64,000 nt of DNA. It comes from Aphis gossypii. Its lineage: Eukaryota; Arthropoda; Insecta; Hemiptera; Aphididae. This document shows positions 42,195 to 55,700 of this stretch, piece by piece; position 1 is the first letter of the stretch; every line of letters begins with the position of its first letter. The DNA is taken from assembly GCF_020184175.1 (NCBI RefSeq), contig NC_065531.1, forward strand, positions 61,334,806 to 61,398,805. The letters are read 5' to 3'. Made by a program: the position numbers and the translations under genes. The notes under the pieces are model-generated. The model searched no databases and was not told where the DNA came from. It saw only the letters and a list, made by a program, of their open reading frames with translations.

Positions 42195-45100
42195 TTGTAA
42201 TCCCCGTCTTGTTGCGTTTTCAGCATATCAATGAGATTGATTTGACATATCGAATTCATTTTTGAAAAAATAATTGGTTTAACCACCAATCATTTTTTCA
42301 CTGTACTTACTTTTCTTTGACATGACTCACAATAATTTAAATATGACATTATTGTTTCCCTGGTTATATTTTTTAATTATTTCTTTGCGATTTATACCCC
42401 CATGCATACTAAATAAATGTATTCCATGTAAAATGTTAAACAACTATCATTATAAGAATATAATTTTACAAAATATCTTAATTACATTTTTGTAGTTTAA
42501 TACTGTCATTACGTCATATATCATCATTAGTTTTGAATTTTTCTTCTCTCGATTTAATTGTTTTATAATCTTTTTATTTATAAAGAAAAGTATTGTTTGT
42601 TTTTTTTTTGACATAATTTTTTTTTTTCAAAATTTAATAAAATTTAATTTTAATTTTTAAAATAATTAACCTCGTGTTTACATCAGACGGCATTCAATTT
42701 ATACTACACATGAACGAAGTGTCTTGAAAAACACGGGTGTCCATTGGTTAATCAAAAATATAAACAAAAGTTCATGTGCTTAGTTTCATTTTATTGAACC
42801 GATATGTCCGAAATGGGAAAATGAGAAAACAGTAATTCTAAAATAGTATAAAATTAAGTTAGATAAGTTAAGTAAGGTTCAACAATCTGTTAGTTCAAAC
42901 GGTAAATTTAACAACTCTACAGCAGAAACCAATTTATGATTTGTAAAGAATATTGCAGAAAAAATAATTAAATTAGTTTGTATACGAAGTTCAAATTGTC
43001 TGGGTAGGATTAAATTACTACACTGTTTATCATGTAAATATGATGTTTTTTTAGATTCTAAATGAACGATGATTTGATTTTGCAATGATGTGTGTGTGTC
43101 TTTTGAATATTTACAATGTACAAACAAAACGTAGCAAAACCAAAATTATAGACTTTAAGCTGCATGGGTGGTTTCTGGTAAAAAAATAGATTTAGTTGAT
43201 AATTAATTGTAAATGTCCAGTATTATTTAAAATAATTTGAAAAATAAAATCAGGTCAAAACTAGAATGTTTACGCAATCCCAGTTTTTGGCAAAGTTGAT
43301 TTTGTTTTTTTTGTTTTTTTAACTCAAAAACAAATACTAAAATGTTTCACTAAATGTTTACAATATCATTTTCTGTACATGATAGAATTTTCAATATATT
43401 TTGAAGCTTTTTAGAGCTATCTATAGAAATTTGACATGTGACATTTTTTTAGATTTTTTTTATACTATGTTATTTATTATATGAATAGAATTTGTTTTTT
43501 ATCAGACAATAAAAAGTAATAATATTTTTTCATTTATAACTTTACTGATTTTATTCTATGAACCTACGTATATAATATATGTACGTATATTATACGAACG
43601 TATGTTTTTTAAAACAAGATAATAATATTAAATCATTGCATAGCTTTTAGTATCAAAAAAATAGCTAAAATTAACAAATATTATTTATTTAAAGTTCGGA
43701 ATTAAACACGAGGCTTTCATGATTTAGGTAGATATTTTATATAATTGTATTCTTATTAAATACGTTTTTGTAAAATCTGAGATGTACAAATGATGACAAT
43801 ATATTTTATTTATTAACCATAATAGAAAACTAATATGATTGCATAAGGCGTCGTAAAAACAATATTTGATAGAAACTTAAGGTAATAAAATTACCATTAA
43901 TTGTTCGTGCTTATTTAATAGGTCCATTAATATTTTGTTTGAAAATTAAGATAATTTAGATATTTATTTTAATTTTATAAAAATGCAAGGTATACAAATA
44001 TATTGAAAATTTAGTTGATTAGCAAATGTATAATGTAATAATACTTAATAACAATTAAAATTTTTAATTACAATTATTAGTCAAATATAATGTACATTTT
44101 AACTATGGATAAATCAGCTTTCATGATTTATATATTCTATAGGATATGCATAACGTTTTTAGTAAAAGCTCAAGTGATTATGCTTTTCAGCTATTTTTGA
44201 GTATGATTAGTATAAATCCTAATAAAAACTAGCATTACTAGTAATTATTGAGCTGTGTAGATAAATATGGACATCTGTGGATATATCCGCCTGATTTAAA
44301 ATTATTACTGCATGGGGATCAAATTGAGACTGAGATAGCTGACTAAAAGATTTTCGTAATTTATAGTATTGTGAACATTTATAATATGTATATTATAAAC
44401 ATTATGTTTAAAACATGTATCAATAAGCAATCACAGACTTCAAAAAAAAAAAAAATAAATAAAATAAAATAAAATAGTAAGGTAGATAGATATGCCAATG
44501 TCATGGTTTTTATACTTACTTTTTTTTGATTGCACCTTTTACCTTTTATATATTATTATGTTAATGGAAAGTGTTATAAAAAGAAATTCTTTAAAAACCA
44601 TGAGAAAAATAAGCTTAAAAAAATAAACGTAAAATATGTGACTGGTATAGTGTAATAGTTTACTTCGCTTTCTAATGAGTAATAATATATTTTAGGATTT
44701 TTTCTGGGATGGTTTTTGGAGTTTAAATTGAAAAAAAATATAATTTAACAGATTTTTTTTTGTTTTGTTTAATCAGTCTTCACACTTATTATTTTAGAAT
44801 AATTTAAACAACAGACATTATTTAATATTAATTAATATTTTGATTAATTAAAAATGTACTTATTTAGTTTAAAAAAATTGAATTTGATTACATTGTAATT
44901 ATCACGAGTTAAATATCAAATTAAAATAAGTAATAATTATTTTAACTTAGTTATACTATTATAATTGAAAGTATTTTGTAATATTACGCTGTAACTACAT
45001 CTGCAGATTTTTATTTATTTTAAGTTAACTAATTTTATATTAAACTTTTAATAAAATAAACACAGTTATTAAGTGTACATTATAATTATTATCAATTCTT

Positions 45101-45736
45101 AGAAGAAATAAGTGTTTTATAAAATAAAATATTTAAAATGTGAATAAAGAAAATATTTGGCTTTTAAATGCAAATTAATGACAAACTATTATCGACATTG
45201 GGCTTTTGTTTTATCATTTTCCTACAAAAAATGGATTTATCGTTACACTCTTTATTCAGTTTTGATAATACATTCAATGTTTTTAGTTTTTAAGTTATTG
45301 AAGGGAATATGGTGTATAGCGTGGCATACAGTTTTTAGGCGACTTTTTTTTCTTATTAAATTTCTCAACAGGCAGCAACGATCGTAAACTGAAACAAATA
45401 TAGAATAGCTACCTTCCTATTTACCTAATCTTTTCACATTTTCGTTTGTACTTTAACATTTTTAACTCAAAAATCAATGGCTAGAACAAACCTGATAGTT
45501 ACGATTTAATATTTTAGAAGGACAACGGTTAGCATTTGTGTACATATTTATTATTTTATCGAATAATATAGAAATCCATCGAAAACGATATGGTTAAATG
45601 AAGCTCCAACGTTGCAAATTATATCACTATACCATTTTCAAAATAAATATTAAATTACATTTTGTTTCTATTAAAAAAAATAATCTAATATGATTTTTAA
45701 AGTAAAATTTTTTATTTAATTTTATGTAGCTTTATT

Positions 45737-47336
45737 ATTAATCACACAGGTAACAGAAGCTGCTGTGACCTAGTACTCTCCATAACCAAACGTATTGAAA
45801 AGAGCTATGAAGATCAAATGAAAACCACAATAGCATTTATTGATCTAACGGCGGCCTACGACACAGTTTGGCAAGAGGACTTAATCACCAAATTCCTAAA
45901 AATCATCCCTTGTCTGACTCTATGTAAAATAATTAATGAAATGTTAAGCAACCGACTTTTTAAAGTAGTTATAGGGGATAACAACACCAAGTTAAGAGTG
46001 CTTAATAATGGACTACTGCAAGGTTCAGTTTTAGCCCCTCTATTATTTAACCTTTATAATAGTGATATACCAAATACTAAATCGAGCAAATATATGTACG
46101 CTGATGACATCGACCTGGCAACACAGGAGAATATCTTTGAGGCATGCGAGTTGAACCTTACCAATGATATGGAAATACTAAATCAGTACTTTAAGAAATG
46201 GAGACTTCGACTAAACCCTTCCAAGACCGAAATAGCACTCTTTCACTTGAATAACAGACAATCTAAGCATGAAATAAATATTATTTTCGATGGAAAAAAA
46301 TAGCCAACAATCATACACCGTCATACCTTGGAGTGACACTAGATAGGACAATGACATACAAGTACCATCTAACAAAGGTTGCAGCAAAAATTAAAACACG
46401 AAATAATATTATTAGAAAACTTGCTAACACTAATTGGGGATGTGACCCTAACACATTAAGGATATCAGCAATGGCTCTTACTTACTCTGTAGCCGAGTAC
46501 TGTGCCCCAGTCTGGATTAACTCTTCTCACATGAATAAAATTGATACACAACTTAATGCAATAATGAGAACTATAACGGGGACTATAAAATCTACGCCTG
46601 TAAACTGGCTACCCGTGTTAAGCAATATAACCCCCCCCCTCTATAAGAAGAATGTATTCACTCGAACGAGAATGGGACAAATGTATCTTGAATAGTAACC
46701 TATCGATTCATAAAGATATTAATCACAGACAAATACAAAGACTAAAATCTCGTAAACTTCCTTGGAAATTAGCCCAAAACCTACGATCTGACGGCTTCAA
46801 CCCAAATTAAAAGTGGATAAATGAATGGAAGGACGAGAACCCAGGCATACTAAACCTCATTGGAAATCCAACAACCAGACAACCAGGGTTTCACTTACAG
46901 CGTAAAGAATGGGTCACATTAAATAGAATAAGAACAAGGCATGGGAAAACTGGACAAATGTTATGTAAATGGGGTCACACATCAGAATGTGACTGTGGAA
47001 ATACGATACAAACAATTGAGATTATTTATCAAAGGCATGAACAACCTCCATATGGCCACACCAGAAGCAATTGAGTGGATCTCAAAACTAGACATCCAAA
47101 TCTAAGACTAAACATCTCTGCCTGCACCAAATTCTATAAACTTAAATATGTATATTAAAACTATTATTAACCTTTTTCATTGCTATTTCATTACTCTATA
47201 CTTCCATTTGTGACTGATTCATGTTTTGTTTTTATATATAGTTACTTATATGAGTTGTGTTTTGTATATATATATTAGTTGTTAACGATGTAATGTTTTT
47301 GCCATACGATAAATAAATTAATTAATTAATCACACA
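45737..47336 (+). mobile_element. 5'-truncated LINE with 12-bp target duplication
   Basis: ATTAATCACACA occurs at 45737-45748 and 47325-47336. Between them lies the 3' part of a Jockey-superfamily element, ending in an aaataaattaattaatta tail. The first base of the insert opens directly into reverse transcriptase sequence (RSCCDLVLSITKRIE), so truncation occurred within ORF2. This is the usual result of incomplete reverse transcription. It is a different family from the full-length element at 31878: there is no RNase H, and the C-terminal finger differs (MLCKWGHTSECDCG). Confidence 0.93.
45749..47160 (+). pseudogene. LINE reverse transcriptase pseudogene
   Basis: The first frame (45749-46303) carries AFIDLTAAYDTVW (motif A), NNGLLQGSVLAPLLFNLYNS (motif B) and YMYADDIDLATQ (catalytic YADD). 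It ends at TAG inside a run of A at about 46291-46299. The next frame (to 46695) continues the thumb: TPSYLGVTLDRTMTYKYHL and SVAEYCAPVW. The product shifts frame again around a run of C at 46630. A third frame then reads EWDKCILNSNLSIHKDINHR, a stop at about 46808, and then the CKWGH/CDCG finger. Both frameshifts sit in homopolymers, so sequencing error cannot be excluded, but further in-frame stops make it dead anyway. Confidence 0.88.
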
Positions 47337-47690
47337 AAAACTAAACTATGGACAATTTTAGTGGATTGCCAATGTATTACGATCTATCATCACCACTCAA
47401 AGTATTCAATGTTATACTTACCCGAATTACACAGGTTTTGTTCAAACTTATTTTTTTAATTTTTTTAGATACATGTACGAAAAAAAAATTAGACAACAGT
47501 TTGTTATATACAAAATAGTATATTGTGATGTTTATTATATAAACAATACTATGTATGGTGAGCCATTGCAGCAGCCGGCATATGTTTGCTACAGGAAAAG
47601 TAGTAATAATTAATATTATAGCATGGAAATACGTAAGACGACTGTTCTTATAATGCGACAAAATGAAATAAAAACAACAAAAGATAATAT
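47337..47690. other. AT-rich spacer between LINE and CPEB 3' end
   Basis: No exon or repeat was recognised. A minus-strand ORF here (47377-47661) looks fortuitous. Confidence 0.4.
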
Positions 47691-47858
47691 TTTATTATTT
47701 TTTTTTTATTATACGGATATACATTATTATAATGATTTTACAAAACAAAACAAAAAATAAAAATAAAAACAAAAACAAAACCATAATAAATTGACCCAAT
47801 CGAAACATCGGGGCAAGTTACCGGGAAAAGCAAGTTGGACACTGTGTGTTATACATAT

Positions 47859-47864
<6 letters not shown>

Positions 47865-47900
<36 letters not shown>
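47865..47900. repeat. (AT)n microsatellite
   Basis: About 18 AT units. Confidence 0.9.
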
Positions 47901-47904
<4 letters not shown>

Positions 47905-49282
47905 AAAATAAAATAATAGATGACAAATCTTTACTTAAGTATTACAATGAAATAATCATAATTATTTTTCAAGAAAAATTTGATTTAGAGTATTTGGGTA
48001 AAAAAAAAGTTTTAATATTGTATAATAGATTTGTCCAACATTACTACATTTAAAAAATACGTAGTATACAAAAAAAAAAATATATATTAGAAAAACGTAC
48101 AAAATTCATAAAAAATAGGAGTGATGAAAAAAATGCACACAAATAATATATTTAGCATAGGCTAGTTCTTTTTAGCATTTATCTAAACTAAGTACCTATA
48201 CTACAAAAGAATATTTTATCGTTTATTTTCCATCTCTATTATAGTAAATAATTAGGTAATTACGTTTATTATATTTTTTTTTTTTAATATTAAGTTAACA
48301 AAAAGCAAAATTATTGAACTCAAGTCTCACTTTCCCTTCCAGCTGGCAATTTGATATTATATTTTGTGTCTTTGAAATTAAAATATGCATTTTATATTGC
48401 ATAGGTACATACAAAATAATAATGATAATAATAAATTAATAAAACAAACAAAAAACGCTAAATAAAAGTTTTTGAAAAAAAAATATTATAATAATAAATA
48501 AAAATCCCAGGTAAATAAAAAAACCAACTAATAAAATAAAAACTAAAATTAATTTAACATTTTTTTTATTTTTTTTTATTTTTAACAAGATGTAAGTTAC
48601 TTTTTTTATTTTTCTGGACAAGAGATCAATACGATCGACATTATTTAAAAATGTTTTACATAATTAATTAGACCATAAAGAAAAAAATTAAACAAACCAA
48701 ACATATAGGTATCTGTTTTTATAATCATTCTTATTGATCATATCACAGTCCTGCCTATTTAAATATAAAAGAAAAAAAATTATATAACACATTTTTGAAT
48801 ATGTATGTGTATTTGGATTTTACAGAAATAAAATATCTGTTCAAAACACACAATAATTATTAGCTTATAGATTCTACAACAACAGCACAATGGTAATCGT
48901 TGTTTATAACAAATTGTGGTAAATATTAGTTAAACAAATTATACAATAAATTTTACTAAAGTTTGTCAAACAGATTATAAAATAAATAACATAAATGGTT
49001 ATTATTCTACTTGATGTTTTGAAAAAAAAAAAAATAATAATACTAATAATACTAATAATAATTAAATAACAAAACTAAAACATGAACTTGAAGAATGATT
49101 ATGTTTTGATTAAAATGTTGTAATAGTTGTAGTAAAAGTGGGATTATCTATGTTTTGTTAATTTTTAAACTTTAAATTAAATATGCGTTTGGCGTGCAGC
49201 AAATAGCTTATTTAATAAAACACTTGTATGGAAGAAAATATTGAGCCATAGGAAAAAAAATACCGTATAGGTACAAGTTTCA

Positions 49283-49323
<41 letters not shown>

Positions 49324-49324
49324 C
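49283..49324. repeat. (ATT)n microsatellite with (ATC) end
   Basis: About 13-14 ATT units, followed by three ATC units. It lies inside the presumed CPEB 3' UTR. Confidence 0.9.
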
Positions 49325-52300
49325 ATCATCATTCGAACTGTAAGAGGAACGAGAATAATTAAGCTTAAAATTATTGATCAATTAAAAATATATGGGGAAA
49401 ACAAAACAATTTATTTACACAGAGAAGTAATTGCACTATTAAGAATAAAAAACGAAATATATTAAGTGGTAACCGACCCTTACAGAAAACCGGACAAGTT
49501 ATTGTAAGTATTATTAATTTACATGAAATAAAAGAAAAAAGAAAAATATATATAACCATTTTCATCCCATAAAAAAGTAAAAGAAAAGATAAACGAGTTA
49601 ACAATTCAATTAAACGAGCATTACGCAGTTAAAAAATAAAAGATGTACAAAATACTGTATCACAGCCAAATACATGTATGTCAGAATGGCCAGCGAAATA
49701 AAAACAAGTAATTACATAATATTAAAATTTGTAATAAAATTATAAAAGATTGTTTTATTTTTAAAGAAAAATTAAAATTATTTCCCTACCGCAAAAACCA
49801 CACAAGCCAAAACACTAAATGACAAACAGACATTATTATATTATATAAACACCAATGAACACTTAAAGTATAATGCTTTTTTTTTATTTAGCATTTAATA
49901 GACAAAAAAGTTTAAAAAAAATACAACTATTTATTTATTTTTGTTATCTCAAAATAGCTAAGTCTAACTTTGAATAATATTTGTAATTTTAATTTTAATA
50001 ATATATAAAATATCAGTTTGTCAGCATAAAAAAGAAAAAAATATTATTTTAAAAGTGGAAAATCTTTTTGAAAATTTTAACTGTTTAAATTGTTTAATTG
50101 TTAAAGTAATGAGCAATAGAAAAGAAAAGAAAAAAATTATCTACTTTTAATATTTGTATTATTAAATATGGCTCCTGTGCTTAGGAACATAATGGGCTAA
50201 TGATAATTTGACTAGAAACTAGTAAAATCTGACTGCCAAAATATTTTAAAAATTATTTTTTTTTTTTTTTTTTTCATATATATTATTAATAAACCTAATG
50301 TATATAATGAAAAAATTCGCTATAAATAATTTATATATTTTAGGTGCGATTAAAAAACTTATCGATTCATAATAAAAATTACACTAAATCCCCCCCCCCA
50401 AAAAAAAAAAAAGAAAACACAACAATTTTCCTAAACCATAATTATTTTGTTTTTCTTATATACATAGTGAAATTTATCATTACTCTCTAAATCAAGTGCA
50501 AGAAAACGCAGTATCATCTATTATTATAGTATAAATCACCATTCTTAAAAATGTTTTATTAATTTTATATTTATAATTTTTTTTTTTTTTTTTTTTTATT
50601 GAAAAATGTATAGTATATATTTTATTTTAAGTACAATGTATTTAAATTACTTGTTTTTTGATTTTATCTTCTCAGCTTAATGTTACCAAATCAAATGACA
50701 ATGAAAACTGAGGTATGATTTAAAGGAAAAAGAGGGCCAAATAATTGTTAATACTGTATGATTGCTGTATATTGGTTGAATCGGTAGCACTGATGTTAAA
50801 TGTTAAAGAGTAGAGTGTCTTCAATGTTAATATAAATTCATCGCTTAACATCAATTATTGATATGATTTTATAAACTCGAACTTGATACTAATGTGAAGT
50901 ATACATAATGAACAGCATAAGAAATTTTTGTGCTAAAGATACATTATCATTTAGAACACAACTGGAGATAATTCAACAGTGATCAAAAGACTCTGAAAAC
51001 ATTTCTAACTATTTCTAAAACTTAAATATAATGCTACCGACCAATTGAAAAATAGTAGTGATTCATAGATAAATTATCTATAATTTGTAAGAACTTTATA
51101 TAACAATTAATATTTTTTTATATCATTCATCATTTTAAACTCCCGAACATTGTCAATTTCAGTGGAAAAATAAGGAGTAAAGGGGCAGAAGACCTGCGTT
51201 AAGCATGACTCGAAAATTGAGGTATTTTATAAAACCGATCGGGTTCCTAAGGGTATAGTAGAGTATATTAAAAATATAGAGAATTATTATAAAAAATAAA
51301 GGTAGGTTTTTTAAAACTAAATACTATCAATATCAAAAAACAAATAACGAAATATTAAAAACTTTTGAAACTAAATAACATTCAACAAACGTTATTCATT
51401 TTTTTTTATTTAAAAAAGGTAATACAAATTTTGATGAGAAAACATCAGTTTTCAGTTTTGTGTAATTTTAAATATTATTTTCTTATTATTTTTAACTTTT
51501 AACGTTTTAGAATTGGTAACTAGGCTAAGACGTAACGAAGCTGCCTAAAAAATATAAAAAAGAAGTAGAAAAATATATTTAATATCGTATTCTTTTTATT
51601 TCGTATTGTAATTTTAAACTTGGCGAAAAACCAGGAAAAGGGCACACCTATTGTTTGCATGAATACATGCATACATTTAATTTACGAAACATTGCACATT
51701 GATAATTAATTAATTTATTAAAGAGTTTCGATTGCTATAGGTAACACCTGTGGTCCACGTCCGCAATATCAATTAGATATATTGGTTATTCTATACAATA
51801 TTGCCCCCAAAAATATAAATAATTAATAATAAGATAATATTAAGAACAAAAATTATGGGAAAATAAAAGATTTATAAACCAAACTGATTTAACTTGCAAA
51901 ATAATAATGTCAATATTTAATTTATTTATATATTTTATATATAAATATGTATATATTTATATATACATATATATACTATATATATATTAAATGTGTATAT
52001 AAAAAAACCATTTTATCAAAACAAAACAAAAACAAAATTAAAACAATATCTATAAAAATTTTATGATAAAAAGGTGGCAGTAGTCGAAACAATTTATCTA
52101 AAAATAATAAACTTTAAAATAAAATAAAAACAAAACTCTTAAGTTAGGTTATTTAACAAAAAAAAAAAAAAAATATATATATATAAAAAAAAATATTTTT
52201 GGAAATTGCATATTATCTAAGTATAAAGAGAAAAACCAACAGTTGAAAAACAATAAAAATAAAATGAAAAATAGTTCTAACGAAACAAATCTAAGTTCTT

Positions 52301-52676
52301 TGGAAGGTTTGTGTAGTACTAATACAATTCGTTAGTAGTACTAATACAATTCGTTTTTGCTCGGTGTAAAGAGCCCTATCCATTGTGTTTACCCTGAATT
52401 ATTTAAATAGTCCTAAAGAATAATTACAATAAAAAAAAAAAAACCGTCAATTTCCCTAAGTCAGTAGAGGCTTAATTGTGTAATAAAGGTAGATTAAAAA
52501 AATTGTAAAAAACAGTTCTCGCATTAAAAAACGACAGATTTTAAAAAGACTATTCAAAAACATTAAAATTTTTTATATCATTTGTATAAACATGCGTAAG
52601 AATAATAAAATAAAATAAAAAAACAAAACAAATAAGTGGATTAATAAAATGTGACTACTCGTTTTGGAATCTTACG

Positions 52677-52793
52677 TTATGACCAACGGAATGGCACAGT
52701 TCTTGGACGTTCTGCGCCTTCTTTAACTAATGGCTTGTGAAATTCTCGACCCGGTCTTGAGTGGATCGTTGCCCAGCATAGTTCGCAATAGTA
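52677..52793 (-). CDS. CPEB terminal coding exon
   Basis: The acceptor on the minus strand is tttttag before TACTATTGC. It encodes YYCELCWATIHSRPGREF and the C-terminal segment ending PFRWS, then TAA at 52677-52679. It carries the second half of the ZZ zinc-binding domain. Confidence 0.95.
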   Translation of the reverse strand, partial: YYCELCWATIHSRPGREFHKPLVKEGAERPRTVPFRWS

Positions 52794-55700
52794 CTAAAAA
52801 CATGAAATTGTTTAAAAATTAAAATTAATAGAATCAACTTCAAATTTAGATTAGAGTTGGCCATGGATTATAATATATAATGTTCAATAATAACGAATCA
52901 CCAAATAAAAATTCTTATTCATGAAAAAATATAAATATATATAAAAACAAAAATTACACCTTGGCGTATATAAATTTAATCTAATCTATACATTTAAAAT
53001 ATACATTTTGGTGTTCTCAACGCGTCACAGCGGGTCTTGCCAACTTACCAGGCGTTTTAAAAGTTTGAAAACGTTTAATTAATGTCTTCAAATCGTTTTG
53101 AAATTTACACTTCCAAACTTTATTAATATAAATAAAGATAAATTTAATAAACTAAACCAAAATCAAAATAATAATATCAAACTAATAGAATTATTTTGAC
53201 TCACGGCTCGCTTACTTGTAAACAAGTGACGTTGGCGCAAAAGAATGGTGCAAATTTGCCACCACATCTCTGACCTTGGCACTCATCACACATCTGATCA
53301 TCAAGCACGTACGGTTTAACTTCGACCTTAGCAAAATAAAGTATGTTAAAAACCAAATTAATAAAATCATCAGGCAACATCTATGATTATAGTGAAGATG
53401 TGAAACCACATAAATTAATATCAAAGGTATATAATACTGAACGGGCGGTAACCAGCAAGTACCAAAATTGTCTGGGGAATATTTAAGGGTGCAGATGAGT
53501 CCACCCTTTTTTCTTTTGTGAGTTGGGTTTGGGTTTTCTTTGCGAATGATAGAAATTTTAGAAAATAATCTAAGAAGTCAATTAATGTAATGAGGTTTTC
53601 GTATCATTGTATACCTACTAAAACATTTTGATGAGACACTCCCACATTATAGCCAATCTACAGATGTATCATTGGATATATTTTAATACCGGGAAAAGAC
53701 TGAAGAGGTTTTGCCTCACTGCATGGTAGGTTTAATTGTTAAGTAGGTGACCACGCTAAGGTCTAAATTGTACACTATGATAAATATAGATATATTATAA
53801 CATTTATAAATAATAATATATACATCAACTTTCCACGCAACGTCAATAGTTTATATTACGGTAGAAACATAAAATATTTAATTTTAATATGCATGTGTTC
53901 TACTTCATAAAAATTCAAACTAAAAACTATGATGCTGCTCTGGGGACATATAGTAGAATGACACTAAACTTTGCACCAACCAAATTACAATATATAATTT
54001 ATTTTAATTCCAAGCCAGGGTCGCGGTCTGGAACACCTCAACATTTAACTTAACCTGTTCTTCAGTAAATTTGTCTACACATTGCGTTGTTCACAGAATG
54101 GAAACCATACTCACTCTCTTGTCGATATCTCCATGTTGGAGCTGTACGAAGCGGGCGCTAATAGCAGCAATATAGCTCTGTTGGTTGCTAAACGCTACTC
54201 GGCCAGCTCCTTTCGGATACTTAAGCTCTGGGTCGGTATCAATACCAGCATAACATACTCCGCCGTATAATCTGTCCATGATCATAGCCAATTCGACTAG
54301 AAGTAAAAAATAGGATTATATTGATAAAAAAAATAAAAATGAAACTGATTGTATTTCAATAGGGGTGTTGGTGAGGTAAGAGAATAAGGGTCATGGCGTT
54401 AGATCTTCTACAATTTCGAGTTTTTGTATGCATCTTGATCAAATAATTTTACATGTTTAAATGTTTTGTTTATTTTGTATTAAGACTTACCGGCTTTCAA
54501 CGGTCTGGGCACGCCACCCACGAACACAGTTTTTCGGGGATCTAACGGCATGGATGCGTCCAGTACAAAATCTGCGTCGGACAGACGCCAAGGCCTAATT
54601 TGCACTGGTTTGTCTTTGATGGTTGGCGAAGACACGCACAAATATAGTTTGTCATCATCCTGAATGCACGCATCGATCAATTGCTGTACCGAAGACTCGT
54701 CCTACAAAAATATATTGTGTAAGAAATATCGAAATGGACAATTAATATAAGTAGGTAAGTACGTATATTATAATGTAATACATAACTATGATATAGTATA
54801 ACTACATATATACTATACCATTATATATTGACATCAGTAGTTCTGAAAAAAATATTAGTACAAAAACCATATATCTCTCTGCTACATTTTCTTTTCGTCG
54901 TATTTCTATAATATGCCAGTGAAACGGCAGTAAAAAATGCAAGTATTGGGCCAATTGGCAGTTGGCCAAATAATTTAAACACACACACAAACCAAAATTA
55001 ATCAAATATATAAATGAAGAAAAAGAGAGAAATGAAAATTTTTTAAAAAAAACACCTTCCAGTTCGCAACAATTAATTAATAAACGAGTTTATTTGTTTG
55101 TTTAATTAATTAATTTTTTTTTATTTAATTCAATATTACAACATAAATGAGATTTTAAAGTAGCTTTTTGCGTAGAGACAAACTTCTTAATTCTTTACAA
55201 GTACAATTTAAGCGAATTTACATTAAAATTTAATTGAAATTGAATGAATAAGGTTATATTCAAAAGTTGATATTTAAATTTTATTTTAAAAATATATTTT
55301 TTCATACATTTTTGACTTGTATGAATCTTGTTTTCATTATTTTAAAAAAGTTTTAGAGGTTAATTTTGTTGGTTTGTTAAATACTTTTAAAAGAATTTAA
55401 GATATATTGCAACATTTACCTTGTACGGCGATGGCTAAAACAGCCTATTTTATAAGTTATATCCGCTTTATACCGATAGTGTAAGAAACTTTAACAAGTT
55501 GAAAAATATGTATCAAGTTTAAAACAAAAACTTAATATTTTTATACTGTTACTATTCGTATTTATAAGAACTGAAACATTGTAATGGCTAATAGAGCCCT
55601 GTTGTAGAAATAAAGTGTAATAATTTTTAAATCTTATGTCTTGAGTCTACTCTTGTTGTGTAATACAAGAATCAAAATAAAAGTGATATATTTAAAAAAA

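Larger units (their letters stand above)
38990..45736. other. AT-rich intergenic stretch, no gene seen
   Basis: Only short, AT-driven open frames occur. Noted inside are a dispersed-repeat copy (41270-41560), a long AT microsatellite (42165-42191), and an 11-bp inverted pair CCTCGTGTTTA at 42670-42680 and 43703-43713 that could bound a 1-kb element. I see no exon series on either strand. Confidence 0.4.
47691..52676 (-). other. Probable long U-rich 3' UTR of the CPEB gene
   Basis: For about 5 kb downstream of the CPEB stop, the + strand is strongly A-biased (many aaaacaaaa and aaataaaa runs), so a minus-strand transcript would be U-rich. Rare long coding frames and an abrupt change of texture at about 47.7 kb fit one long 3' UTR. 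Vertebrate CPEB2-4 mRNAs also have long 3' UTRs. Minus-strand AATAAA at 47705-47710 and 47691-47696 could be the end. Many UUUUAU/UUUUGU-like motifs would be present, as in mRNAs bound by CPEB proteins. The extent is inferred from composition only. Confidence 0.45.
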
